From contig JMRP01000008.1 of the NCBI GenBank assembly GCA_000708525.1, forward strand, positions 18,821 to 82,820: a DNA stretch of 64,000 bases, read 5' to 3'. Source of the DNA: Cyanobium sp. CACIAM 14 (GTDB taxonomy: Bacteria; Cyanobacteriota; Cyanobacteriia; PCC-6307; Cyanobiaceae). Under the pieces are notes generated by a model. That model did no database searches. It worked only from the letters and a program-made list of their open reading frames with translations, and was not told the origin of the DNA. Position 1 is the stretch's first letter, and every line of letters starts with the position of its first letter. Both the position numbers and the translations under genes were made by a program. This document shows positions 19,162 to 27,354 of the stretch, piece after piece.

Positions 19162-19662
19162 TCAGACGCCGATGACGTATTTCGCCCACTCCTGGTGCTG
19201 ACCGGATCGGATGCGCCGGTTGGCCTCGAAGCTCAGGCTGCCCAGCGGACGCCGCGGCTCCCGGGCCAGTGGCATGCCGGCCTCGCCCGGGGTGCGGTTG
19301 CCCTTGCGCACGTTGCAGGGCAGACAGGCGGTGGTCACGTTCTCCCAGGCATCCGTGCCGCCGCGGCTGCGGGGGACGACGTGGTCGATGGAGAGCTGAT
19401 CGCCACTGAACCCGCAGTACTGACAGGCGTGGCCGTCGCGCTGGAAGACGTTGCGTCGGGTAAGCGGAAGAGGCTTGTAGGGCACCCGCACGAACTGGCG
19501 CAGACGAATCACCGTGGGCAAGAAGTGATCCGGACGGATCACACGCCCTGGATCATGCTCGAGGCCCTCGGCCTTTCCCTTGAGCAGCATCACCATGGCG
19601 CGGCGCCAGGTGGTGATATTCAGCGGTTCGTAGGACGCATTCAGAACGAGAACGTGGCCCAT
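19162..19662 (-). CDS. HNH endonuclease of the conserved cyanobacterial type
   Basis: This 166-residue protein has an HNH nuclease domain: CQYCGFSGDQLSIDHVVPRS followed by ENVTTACLPCNVRKGN. It has two CxxC zinc knuckles and the catalytic DH pair. The N-terminal block VLVLNASYEPLNITTWRRAM is typical of a small HNH family found across cyanobacteria; its biological role is not established. The frame is open upstream, with an alternative ATG at 19686 and another at 19761. I chose the start that gives MGHVLVLNASYEPLN. It is divergent from alr and convergent with prfA, with no mobile-element genes nearby, so it is probably a housekeeping gene and not a homing nuclease. Confidence 0.88.
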   Translation of the reverse strand: MGHVLVLNASYEPLNITTWRRAMVMLLKGKAEGLEHDPGRVIRPDHFLPTVIRLRQFVRVPYKPLPLTRRNVFQRDGHACQYCGFSGDQLSIDHVVPRSRGGTDAWENVTTACLPCNVRKGNRTPGEAGMPLAREPRRPLGSLSFEANRRIRSGQHQEWAKYVIGV

Positions 19663-19736
19663 GCCAGTCCGCTGGATGTAAGGCATGCTAACGGGATTCC
19701 AATGAGACCCATGGCCTTCCCCCATCCACCCTGCCC

Positions 19737-20960
19737 ATGACCAGTTCCCCGCTCGCCCCACCCAGCGCGACGGAGGAGACCGGCGAAGCGCGGCAGCGGG
19801 CCTGGGTGGAGGTCAACACGGCGGCGATCCAGGCCAATGTCCGGGCCCTGCGACGCCACATCGGCCCGGCCACCCAGCTGATGGCGGTGGTCAAGGCCGA
19901 TGCCTATGGCCACGGCGCCCTGCCGGTGGCCAGGGCCGCCCTGGAGGCTGGAGCCGCCTGCTTCGGAGTCGCCACCCTGGCCGAAGGGGTGCAGCTGCGC
20001 CGCGCCGGCATCTCCGCACCCGTCCTGGTGCTCGGCAACCTCACCCAGGCCGAGGAACTGCGCAGCTGCCTGCGCTGGCAACTGATGCCCACGATCAGCA
20101 GCATGCGCGAGGCGCTGCTGTGCCAGAACCTGGCGAGCGGCAGCGGTCGCAGCATGGCCGTGCAGCTCAAGCTCGACACCGGCATGACCCGCCTCGGCGT
20201 CGACTGGCAGGAGGGCCCCCGGCTGGTGGCGGCCCTGCGCGGCATGGAAGCGGTCGAACTGGTGGGGATCTACTCCCACCTCGCCTGCGCCGATGCCGCC
20301 CCCGACGAGGACGACGGCCTCAGCGACCGCCAGCAGCAGCGCTTCGAGGCCGTTCTCGCCGGCCTTCAGGAACAGGGCCTGGCGGCCGGCTGCCGCCACC
20401 TGGCCAATTCGGCGGGCACCCTGCGAAGCCACCGGCAGCACTACGACCTGGTGCGGGTGGGTCTTGCCCTCTACGGCCACCCCCCGGCGGCCCACCTCGC
20501 CGGGGTCGTGCCCCTTCGGCCCGCCCTGCAGATCCATGCCCGGGTCACCCTGCTGCGCCAGGTGGGGGCCGGGGTCGGGGTGAGCTACGGCCATCGTTTC
20601 CGGACCAGCCGGCCCAGCCGGCTGGCGGTGGTCTCGATCGGCTACGCCGACGGAGTGCCCCGCATGCTCTCCAACCGCATGGACGTGCTCTTCGAGGGGC
20701 GGCGACTGCCCCAGGTGGGCGCCATCACGATGGACCAGCTGGTGATCGACGCCACCGACGCTCCCCGCATCGAGGTGGGCAGCATCGTCACCCTGCTCGG
20801 CAAACAGGGGGATGAGGCGATCGGTCCCGTCGACTGGAGCGAGCGCTGCGGCACCATCCCCTGGGAGATCCTCTGCGGCTTCAAGCACCGCCTTCCTCGC
20901 CTGGCGGTGGCCGCGGATCCGGGAGTGCCCACGCCGGCCGGGCCGACGGCGGAGCCCTGA
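19737..20960 (+). CDS. alr: Alanine racemase
   Basis: This 407-residue PLP enzyme makes D-alanine for peptidoglycan. The PLP lysine is Lys53 in VVKADAYGHG. Further blocks are LKLDTGMTRLGVDW, GIYSHLACADA, LVRVGLALYG and VSIGYADGVPR. The catalytic tyrosine region is seen in VGVSYGHRF, and AITMDQLVIDAT follows. The start ATG is divergent from the HNH gene. A tRNA-Ser gene follows 18 bases after its stop. Confidence 0.96.
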   Translation: MTSSPLAPPSATEETGEARQRAWVEVNTAAIQANVRALRRHIGPATQLMAVVKADAYGHGALPVARAALEAGAACFGVATLAEGVQLRRAGISAPVLVLGNLTQAEELRSCLRWQLMPTISSMREALLCQNLASGSGRSMAVQLKLDTGMTRLGVDWQEGPRLVAALRGMEAVELVGIYSHLACADAAPDEDDGLSDRQQQRFEAVLAGLQEQGLAAGCRHLANSAGTLRSHRQHYDLVRVGLALYGHPPAAHLAGVVPLRPALQIHARVTLLRQVGAGVGVSYGHRFRTSRPSRLAVVSIGYADGVPRMLSNRMDVLFEGRRLPQVGAITMDQLVIDATDAPRIEVGSIVTLLGKQGDEAIGPVDWSERCGTIPWEILCGFKHRLPRLAVAADPGVPTPAGPTAEP

Positions 20961-20978
20961 TAAGCTCTCGGGGCCGCT

Positions 20979-21067
20979 GGAGAGGTGGCTGAGTGGTTGA
21001 AAGCGGCTCCCTGCTAAGGAGTTACAGGAGGCAACTTCTGTCGAGGGTTCGAATCCCTCCCTCTCCG
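20979..21067 (+). tRNA. tRNA-Ser (anticodon GCU)
   Basis: This 89-base gene folds as a class II tRNA. The acceptor stem is GGAGAGG with CCTCTCC, the D-arm region is TGGCTGAGTGGTTGA, and the anticodon GCT is at 21013-21015. A long variable arm and the T-loop GGTTCGAATCC follow. The discriminator base is G, as expected for serine tRNA, and the 3' CCA is not encoded. It reads AGC and AGU codons. Confidence 0.95.
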
Positions 21068-21115
21068 TTCCCGCCCCGCCACGTGCCTCGCTGACCTCCC
21101 CTCAGGCCGTACGGC

Positions 21116-22036
21116 TCAGGCGTCCAGCAGGCTGGCCGCGATGGCCGGCAGCAGGGAGTCATCACAGGCACAATCGCGTCCCTCACTGAAGACCACCAGC
21201 AGCATCGGCGCCTTCCCGTCCACCTCCACGTAGGCGGCATCGTGACGGGCCTGGCTCATCCAGCCGGCCTTGCTCCACAGCCGGGCCTCCGCAGGGAGTC
21301 CGGCTCCAAGGAAGCCATCCACCTGGTTCTCGGGATCGGCAGCCCGCTGGTGCGGGTCGAGGGAACGACGCAGCAGTTCGATCATGCGCCGACAGGCCGG
21401 TGGCGACACGATCGCCCCGGCCATCACCGCGTGCAGCAGGCGGGCCGTGAAATCGCTGCTCAGGCGGTTGCGGTTCTCCAGCTCGGGGCCATAGAAGTCC
21501 CGCTCGCGGCCATAGGGCCCCTCGGCCCAGGTCTTCTGGCAGGCATTGATGCCCTCGACCTCACTCCAGCCCAGGCGGGAGAGCCAGCCGTTCACGAGCT
21601 GGCGCTGCCGGCACCAGGCCGCATGGCGCTCCGGCGGAAGGGAAGGACCGCTGGTGGTGCCGGTGAGCAGATCCAGCACCAGGCTGGTGGCGTCGTTGCC
21701 GGAGTCGCGCACCATGTCGGCCAGGGCGCGGCGCAGCTCGGGCCCGTCGTCGATCAGCTGGCGTTGGAGCCAGGCTTCGGCGGCCACCAGGTACACCAGC
21801 TTGATCACGCTGGCCGGGTAGCGCGGCCGCGCCCCGGCCCAGCTGGCCCCCGCCACCGGCTGGCTCCAGAAGGCTTCCCGGGTCAGTGGCTCCCCGCTGC
21901 CGATGAGGGAGGTTCCGTAGCGGAGCCAGGTGATCGAGAGCTGCTCCTCGAGTCCCGGCCGCCCCTCCTGCCGAAGCTGGCCGACGAGCTGGCGGAGGGT
22001 CTGGCCCATCGCCGGATCCTGGCTGTAGAACGCCAT
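21116..22036 (-). CDS. Class A beta-lactamase-fold serine hydrolase
   Basis: This 306-residue protein resembles class A beta-lactamase-related hydrolases. The SxxK pair is Ser76-Lys79 in PRYPASVIKLVYL. The second motif appears as Ser112-Gly-Asn114 in RDSGNDATS. The KTG-like element is SKAGW near residue 264. No signal peptide is evident from the chosen ATG, which lies only 18 bases from the start codon of the divergent NlpC/P60 gene. The frame remains open upstream as antisense to that gene, so the start is likely but not certain. Substrate is unknown; a peptidoglycan-related or esterase role is more likely than antibiotic resistance. Confidence 0.8.
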   Translation of the reverse strand: MAFYSQDPAMGQTLRQLVGQLRQEGRPGLEEQLSITWLRYGTSLIGSGEPLTREAFWSQPVAGASWAGARPRYPASVIKLVYLVAAEAWLQRQLIDDGPELRRALADMVRDSGNDATSLVLDLLTGTTSGPSLPPERHAAWCRQRQLVNGWLSRLGWSEVEGINACQKTWAEGPYGRERDFYGPELENRNRLSSDFTARLLHAVMAGAIVSPPACRRMIELLRRSLDPHQRAADPENQVDGFLGAGLPAEARLWSKAGWMSQARHDAAYVEVDGKAPMLLVVFSEGRDCACDDSLLPAIAASLLDA

Positions 22037-22054
22037 CAGCGGCGAGACCTTGCG

Positions 22055-22795
22055 ATGGCGACCATAGGCACGCTGCCTTCGCCGGGCAGCGGCTGGACCC
22101 TGCAGCAGCCGCTGGAGGCCTACAGCCGGCCACGGGGAACGGCTCTGGCCACCCAGGTCCGGGCCGGACGTCACCTGAAGGTGCTGGAGAGCGCCCAGGA
22201 GTCCGTCTGCGCCGGCCGTCTGCCCCGCCTGCGGGTACGTCTCCACGAGGATGGCTACCCTTGCTGGGTGGAGAGTCTCGAGCTGCTGGAGCGGGCTCGC
22301 CCCTCCCTGCCGCCGATCCTGCCCCGCCTCGACCGCCACCGGATCGCCGGCCGCCTGGAGGTGGTGCTGGCCTTCGCCGAGGCCGCCCGCCAGCGTCCCA
22401 ACCGCTACCTGTGGGGCGGCACTCTGGGCCCCGATTTCGACTGTTCGGGCCTGGTGCAGACCGCCTACGCGAGGGCCGGCATCTGGCTGCCCCGGGACGC
22501 CTACCTGCAGGAACGCTTCTGCCAGCCCGTGGCCGTGGCCAGCGGCGTCACCTGCCTGCTGACACCCGGCGATCTCATCTTCTTCGGTACTCCGCGGCGC
22601 TGCACCCACGTGGGCCTGCACCTGGGGGGCGGCCGCTACCTGCACAGTTCCGGCCGCCAGCACGGCCGTGACGGCATCGGCATCGACGACCTGGCTCCGG
22701 GCAACTGGGATCCGGTGGCCAGCCACTACAGGACCGAGCTGCGCGGGGCGGGGCGGGTGATGCACAGCCATGACGGCAGCCCCCTGCCCCCCTAG
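22055..22795 (+). CDS. NlpC/P60 (C40) peptidase with N-terminal SH3-like domain
   Basis: This 246-residue protein has a C40 cysteine peptidase domain in its second half. The catalytic Cys130 is in GPDFDCSGLVQTAY, His185 in RCTHVGLHLGG, and His197 in RYLHSSGR. The first ~75 residues look like a bacterial SH3 domain. The layout matches the cyanobacterial gamma-D-glutamyl-L-diamino acid endopeptidases characterised structurally from Nostoc and Anabaena, which trim cell-wall peptides. No signal peptide is seen, consistent with a recycling role. The start ATG gives MATIGTLPSPGSGW; the frame is open upstream as antisense to the serine hydrolase. Confidence 0.87.
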   Translation: MATIGTLPSPGSGWTLQQPLEAYSRPRGTALATQVRAGRHLKVLESAQESVCAGRLPRLRVRLHEDGYPCWVESLELLERARPSLPPILPRLDRHRIAGRLEVVLAFAEAARQRPNRYLWGGTLGPDFDCSGLVQTAYARAGIWLPRDAYLQERFCQPVAVASGVTCLLTPGDLIFFGTPRRCTHVGLHLGGGRYLHSSGRQHGRDGIGIDDLAPGNWDPVASHYRTELRGAGRVMHSHDGSPLPP

Positions 22796-22845
22796 GCGTC
22801 TGGGCGCCGGCCGGGTACGGTGCGAGCTGCGGCGGCAATGGCCCC

Positions 22846-23814
22846 ATGGCGCACACCGCCAGCCTGTCGGTGGTGGTGCCTCTCCACAACGAGGAGGCCA
22901 ATGTCCCCCTGCTCGTGGAGCAGCTCCTGGCGGCCCTGAGGCCCCTGGGACGGTCCTTCGAACTGGTGCTGGTGGACGACGGGTCGAAGGACGGCACGGC
23001 GACCGTACTCCGGGAGCTGACGGGACGGGTGCCGGAGTTGGTGGCGGTGCTGCTGCGGCGCAACTACGGCCAGACCGCCGCCATGGCCGCAGGGTTCGAT
23101 GCCAGCAGCGGCGAAGTGATCGTCACCCTGGACGGGGATCTCCAGAACGATCCCGCCGACATCCCCCTGCTGCTGGCTCGCCTGGAGCATGACGACCTCG
23201 ATCTGGTGAGCGGCTGGCGCCATCAGCGCCAGGACAGGGCACTCGACCGGCTGCTGCCGTCCCTGCTCGCCAACCGGCTGATCGCCCGGGTGACGGGGGT
23301 GCGCCTGCATGACTACGGCTGCTCCCTCAAGGCTTACCGGCGGGAGGTGCTCAGCGACATGAACCTCTATGGGGAACTGCACCGTTTCCTGCCGGCCCTG
23401 GCCTTCATCGAGGGGGCGCGCATCGGTGAGGTGAAGGTGTCCCACCATCCCCGTCGGTTCGGCCGCAGCAATTATGGAATCGATCGGACCTTCCGGGTGC
23501 TGATGGATCTGCTGACGGTCTGGTTCATGAAGCGGTTCCTGACCCGGCCGATGCATGTGTTCGGCTTCGCGGGGCTGCTGACGCTCGGGGCGGGCCTGGC
23601 CATCGCCCTCTGGCTGGTGGGCGAGAAGGTGCTGCTGGGAGCGGACATCGGCAACCGCCCCCTGCTGCTGATGGCGGTGCTGGCGATCCTCAGCGGCGTG
23701 CAGATCTTCTGCTTCGGGCTGCTGGCCGAACTCCAGATGCGCACCTATCACGAGAGCCAGGGCCGGCCGATCTATCGGATCCGGGCCACTCTCCGGGGAT
23801 CCACCGACCCCTGA
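22846..23814 (+). CDS. Family 2 glycosyltransferase, DPM1/GtrB-like
   Basis: This 322-residue protein has an N-terminal GT-A domain with SVVVPLHNEEANVPLLVEQL, VDDGSKDGT and the DxD-containing VTLDGDLQNDPADIP. Two hydrophobic segments near residues 240-260 and 270-300 anchor it in the membrane. This is the architecture of enzymes that load a sugar onto undecaprenyl or dolichyl phosphate (GtrB/DPM1/ArnC type). It follows the NlpC/P60 gene by 50 bases on the same strand, in a cell-envelope context. The sugar donor cannot be inferred. Confidence 0.87.
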   Translation: MAHTASLSVVVPLHNEEANVPLLVEQLLAALRPLGRSFELVLVDDGSKDGTATVLRELTGRVPELVAVLLRRNYGQTAAMAAGFDASSGEVIVTLDGDLQNDPADIPLLLARLEHDDLDLVSGWRHQRQDRALDRLLPSLLANRLIARVTGVRLHDYGCSLKAYRREVLSDMNLYGELHRFLPALAFIEGARIGEVKVSHHPRRFGRSNYGIDRTFRVLMDLLTVWFMKRFLTRPMHVFGFAGLLTLGAGLAIALWLVGEKVLLGADIGNRPLLLMAVLAILSGVQIFCFGLLAELQMRTYHESQGRPIYRIRATLRGSTDP

Positions 23815-23946
23815 CGCAGCTGCTCAGGGGAGACCTCGCCGTCCCTCTCACCGCCCCTGCTGAACTTTTATGTCGCCCCCCGGCTCCCCAAGAATCCAGG
23901 CGGGAAGGGCTCTTTACAGTACCGGCGGTTCTTATTGGCCCATGTC

Positions 23947-24063
23947 ATGACTGGTGATTTCGCCGTTGCCTGGCTGCCGTCCGTGCTGGTTCCCCTGGTG
24001 GGAATCCTCGGTCCGGCGGTGGCCATGGCCCTGCTGTTCAACGTGATCGAGGCGACCGAGTGA
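23947..24063 (+). CDS. psaI: Photosystem I reaction centre subunit VIII
   Basis: This 38-residue single-span membrane protein begins [20 protein letters not shown] and ends [12 protein letters not shown], a close match to cyanobacterial PsaI. PsaI sits beside PsaL in the trimer domain of photosystem I, and psaL follows 62 bases downstream. An earlier ATG (23942) hits a stop after two codons. Upstream, TTTACAGT at 23913-23920 resembles one half of an HLR1 (RpaB) site. Confidence 0.93.
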   Translation: MTGDFAVAWLPSVLVPLVGILGPAVAMALLFNVIEATE

Positions 24064-24125
24064 CCCGGGGCCCCGGCTCCTCCGTCATCCGCCTCCCCCT
24101 CCGACGACCACCCGATCCGCTCCCC

Positions 24126-24617
24126 ATGACCGTGACCCCCGTGGCCGACCCGACCGTCGGCAATCTGGCCACCCCCGTCAACAGCAGCTACTTCACCAAG
24201 GCCTTCCTGAACGCCCTGCCGGCCTACAGACCATCCCTGTCGCCGAACCGTCGGGGTCTCGAGGTGGGCATGGCCCACGGCTATCTCCTCTACGGCCCCT
24301 TCGCCTACGGCGGTCCCCTGCGTGCCACGGAGTTCGCCAGCACGGCCGGCCTGCTGGCCGCCATCGGCCTGGTGTCGATCCTCACCATCTGCCTGTCGAT
24401 CTACGGCACCGCCGGCAGCGGCCCCAACGTGCAGCCGCCTGATGCCACCATCGACAACCCTCCGGCCGATCTGTTCACCAAGGCGGGCTGGGCCGAGTTC
24501 GCCAGCGGTTTCTGGCTCGGCGGCTGCGGCGGTGCAGCCTTCGCCTGGTTCCTCTGCAGCACCGCCATCCAGTCCCCCCTGGCGAATATCGCCGGTGGCG
24601 TCTGGAGCGCCGGCTGA
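24126..24617 (+). CDS. psaL: Photosystem I reaction centre subunit XI
   Basis: This 163-residue protein is PsaL, which holds the photosystem I trimer together. Blocks are [37 protein letters not shown] and the hydrophobic segments around [18 protein letters not shown] and [18 protein letters not shown]. The start [14 protein letters not shown] gives the family N-terminus; the open frame upstream overlaps psaI. It forms a psaI-psaL transcription unit with a terminator just after it. Confidence 0.96.
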   Translation: MTVTPVADPTVGNLATPVNSSYFTKAFLNALPAYRPSLSPNRRGLEVGMAHGYLLYGPFAYGGPLRATEFASTAGLLAAIGLVSILTICLSIYGTAGSGPNVQPPDATIDNPPADLFTKAGWAEFASGFWLGGCGGAAFAWFLCSTAIQSPLANIAGGVWSAG

Positions 24618-24670
24618 GCCTCTCGATCCCGGTAGGCGAAGTCGACACCGGCCTTCCTGCACTACTCCTC

Positions 24671-24696
24671 GCCCCGCCCGATGGCGGGGCTTTTTT
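24671..24696 (+). terminator. Intrinsic terminator after psaL
   Basis: An 8-bp perfect GC stem (GCCCCGCC with GGCGGGGC) with a CGAT loop is followed by six T. It ends the psaI-psaL transcript. Confidence 0.92.
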
Positions 24697-25053
24697 ATGG
24701 CCAGGGCCCGGCAGTAACCTCGGGAGTTCCGGAACCAACCAGGCCACTGGCTGGCAGTGCACCAGAGGAGCTGTCCTAGGGCCTGCAGGGTTTTCCTACA
24801 GCCTGCCGCGGCTCGCCATGCCATGCCGCTGGAGCCTTGCGGGACTTCCAGGCCGCCGACCAGGCTTTGACACCTGGGATAGGAAGCTGTTTGCGGTGTC
24901 AGGCCACGGGTCTCGCGGCAGCCACGCTCACCCGGTGATGGCCGGGCCTCTCCGGTGGGCAACGGAAGAAGAGATCCGGATGGGCACGGGGGGAAACGCT
25001 GCGCCGCATGCAGGAGGGAGCGGTTCAGCCGAGCGTGCAAGCCGGAGCCCATG
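24697..25053. other. Unassigned region between two facing terminators
   Basis: These 357 bases lie between the psaL terminator and the psaB terminator. I recognise no protein or RNA gene. Open frames exist on both strands, but their translations are low-complexity Arg/Gly/Pro-rich and match nothing I know. A short hairpin occurs around 24785-24803 (CTGCAGG, loop GTTTT, CCTACAG with one mismatch). A TTGACA at 24867-24872 has no good -10 partner 17 bases downstream. Confidence 0.35.
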
Positions 25054-25079
25054 AAAAAACCCCCGGCCGAAGCCGGGGG
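25054..25079 (-). terminator. Intrinsic terminator after psaB
   Basis: On the minus strand an 8-bp stem (CCCCCGGC with GCCGGGGG) closed by a TTCG tetraloop is followed by six T. It lies 35 bases past the psaB stop and ends the psaA-psaB transcript. Confidence 0.93.
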
Positions 25080-25114
25080 CGGAACCGTCCCTCGAAAGGG
25101 GCAAGGAGCTGGGA

Positions 25115-27334
25115 TCAGCCGAACTTGCCGGAGGTGGAGGCGATCAGGAAGGCGGCGTACGTGAGGATGTAACCGATAGTGAAGTGGGCGAGGCCCACCA
25201 CCCGGGCCTGAACGATCGAGAGAGCGACGGGCTTGTCACGCCAGCCCACCAGATTGGCGAGGGGCGTGCGCTGATGAGCCCAGACGATTGTTTCGATCAG
25301 TTCCTGCCAGTAACCACGCCAGGAGATCAGGAACATGAAACCGGTGGCCCAAACCAGGTGACCGAAGAGGAACATCCAAGCCCAGACGGCCAGGTTGTTG
25401 GATCCCATCGGGTTGTACCCGTTGATCAGCTGGGAGCTGTTGAGCCAGAGGTAATCGCGGAACCAGCCCATCAGATAGGTGCTGGATTCGTTGAACTGGG
25501 CCACGTTGCCCTGCCAGATGGCGAGGTGCTTCCAGTGCCAGTAGAAGGTGACCCAACCCACCGTGTTCAGGGCCCAGAAGACCGCCAGATAGAAGGCATC
25601 CCAGGCCGAGATGTCACAGGTACCGCCACGACCGGGGCCGTCGCAGGGGAAGGAGTAGCCGAAGTCCTTCTTGTCGGGCATCAGCTTCGAGCCCCGGGCG
25701 TCCAGGGCACCCTTCACCAGGATCAGGGTGGTGGTGTGCAGACCCAGCGCGATGGCGTGGTGCACCAGGAAGTCCCCAGGACCGATCTGCAGGAACAGGG
25801 AGTTGTTCCCGGCATTGACGGCATCGAGCCAGCCGGGGATCCAGTAGCCACCGGGACCCGGCGGGTTGCTGACGATGCTGTTGGCGTTGGCCAGCAGAAC
25901 GTCCATCCCGTAAAGGGCCTTACCGCTGGAGGCCTGAACGAACTGAGCGAAGACGGGCTCCACCAGGATCTGCTTCTCGGGGGTGCCGAAGGCGACCACC
26001 ACGTCGTTGTGGACGTACAGCCCCAGGGTGTGGAAACCGAGGAAGAGGGAGACCCAGCTCAGGTGGCTGATCAGGGCTTCCTTGTGCTCGAGCATCCGGG
26101 CAAGAACGTTGTTCTTGTTGGCTTCCGGGTCGTAGTCACGGATGAAGAAGATCGCTCCGTGGGCGAAGGCACCGCACATCAGGAAGATGGCGATGTACTG
26201 GTGGTGGGTATAGAGGGCTGCCTGGGTGGTGTAGTCCTTGGCGATGAACGCATAGGACGGCAGCGAATACATGTGCTGGGCCACCAGGCTGGTCACAACG
26301 CCCAGACAGGCCAGGGCGAGACCCAGCTGGAAGTGGAGGGAGTTGTTGACCGTGTCGTAGAGCCCCTTGTGTCCGGCACCCAGATCACCCGGGGTTCCCT
26401 TGGGGGGATTGTGGGCTTCGAGGATCTCGCGGATCGAGTGGCCGATACCGAAGTTGGTTCGGTACATGTGGCCGGCGATCACGAAGATGCAGCCGATGGC
26501 CAGGTGGTGGTGGGCGATGTCCGTGAGCCAGAGCGCTTCGGTCTGGGGGTGGAAGCCACCCAGGAAGGTGAGGATCGCGGTACCGGCCCCCTCGGAAGTG
26601 CCGAAGATCTGACCGGCGGTGTCAGGGTTCTGGGCATAGACGCCCCAGTTGCCGGTGAAGAACGGAGCCAGACCGGCGGGGTGGGGTGCGACCGAGAGGA
26701 AGTTGTCCCAGCCGACGTGCTGACCCCGGGACTCGGGAATGGCCACATGGACCAGGTGCCCGGTCCAGGCGATGGAGCTGAAGCCGAAAAGCACAGCCAG
26801 GTGATGGTTGAGCCGCGATTCAGCGTTCTTGAACCAGGCCAGGGAAGGCAGGAACTTGGGCTGGAGATGGAGCCAGCCGGCGAACAGGGCCCAGGCCGAA
26901 AGGATCAGCATGAAGATGGAACCCTGATAGAGCTCCTGATTGGTCGTCATGCCGATCGTGTACCACCAGTGGTACAGACCGGAGTAGGCGATGTTCACCG
27001 GGGAGGAAGCGCCCGCCTGGGTGAAGGCATCGATGGCGCCCTTGCCGAAGTGGGGATCCCAGATCGCGTGAGCGATGGGACGGACATACAGAGGATCGGC
27101 GACCCACTGCTCGAAGTTGCCCTGCCAGGCGATATGGAACAGGTTGCCCGAAACCCAGAGGCCGATGATCGCCAGGTGACCGAAGTGGGTGGAGAACAGC
27201 TTCTGGTAAAGCCGCTCCTCCGTCATTCCGTCGTGGCTCTCGAAGTCGTGAGCCGTGGCGATGCCGTACCAGATACGGCGGGTTGTCGGGTCCTGTGCCA
27301 GACCCTGGCTGAACGAAGGAAATTTCGTTGCCAT
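25115..27334 (-). CDS. psaB: Photosystem I P700 apoprotein A2
   Basis: This 739-residue protein with eleven membrane helices is PsaB, one half of the photosystem I core heterodimer that carries P700, chlorophylls and the electron transfer chain. It begins [20 protein letters not shown]. The FX iron-sulfur loop is intact in [20 protein letters not shown], giving two of the four cysteine ligands. It lies 20 bases after psaA and is co-transcribed with it. Confidence 0.99.
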   Translation of the reverse strand: MATKFPSFSQGLAQDPTTRRIWYGIATAHDFESHDGMTEERLYQKLFSTHFGHLAIIGLWVSGNLFHIAWQGNFEQWVADPLYVRPIAHAIWDPHFGKGAIDAFTQAGASSPVNIAYSGLYHWWYTIGMTTNQELYQGSIFMLILSAWALFAGWLHLQPKFLPSLAWFKNAESRLNHHLAVLFGFSSIAWTGHLVHVAIPESRGQHVGWDNFLSVAPHPAGLAPFFTGNWGVYAQNPDTAGQIFGTSEGAGTAILTFLGGFHPQTEALWLTDIAHHHLAIGCIFVIAGHMYRTNFGIGHSIREILEAHNPPKGTPGDLGAGHKGLYDTVNNSLHFQLGLALACLGVVTSLVAQHMYSLPSYAFIAKDYTTQAALYTHHQYIAIFLMCGAFAHGAIFFIRDYDPEANKNNVLARMLEHKEALISHLSWVSLFLGFHTLGLYVHNDVVVAFGTPEKQILVEPVFAQFVQASSGKALYGMDVLLANANSIVSNPPGPGGYWIPGWLDAVNAGNNSLFLQIGPGDFLVHHAIALGLHTTTLILVKGALDARGSKLMPDKKDFGYSFPCDGPGRGGTCDISAWDAFYLAVFWALNTVGWVTFYWHWKHLAIWQGNVAQFNESSTYLMGWFRDYLWLNSSQLINGYNPMGSNNLAVWAWMFLFGHLVWATGFMFLISWRGYWQELIETIVWAHQRTPLANLVGWRDKPVALSIVQARVVGLAHFTIGYILTYAAFLIASTSGKFG

Positions 27335-27354
27335 TGGGAAAGGTCAGGTGGAGG

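Noticed and set aside
19162..19662. HNH nuclease as a homing endonuclease or mobile-element gene
   Set aside because: It is not inside another gene, has no inverted repeats or transposase beside it, and matches a family that is widespread in cyanobacteria.
21116..22036. Antibiotic-resistance beta-lactamase
   Set aside because: The SxxK, SGN and KAG elements show the fold, but the sequence lacks other resistance-enzyme signatures and an obvious export signal, and the context is cell-wall housekeeping.
24697..25053. 6S RNA, tmRNA or group II intron remnant between the photosystem I operons
   Set aside because: I looked for a T-loop, a tmRNA tag frame, an intron domain V and the open 6S bubble, and found none that convinced me.
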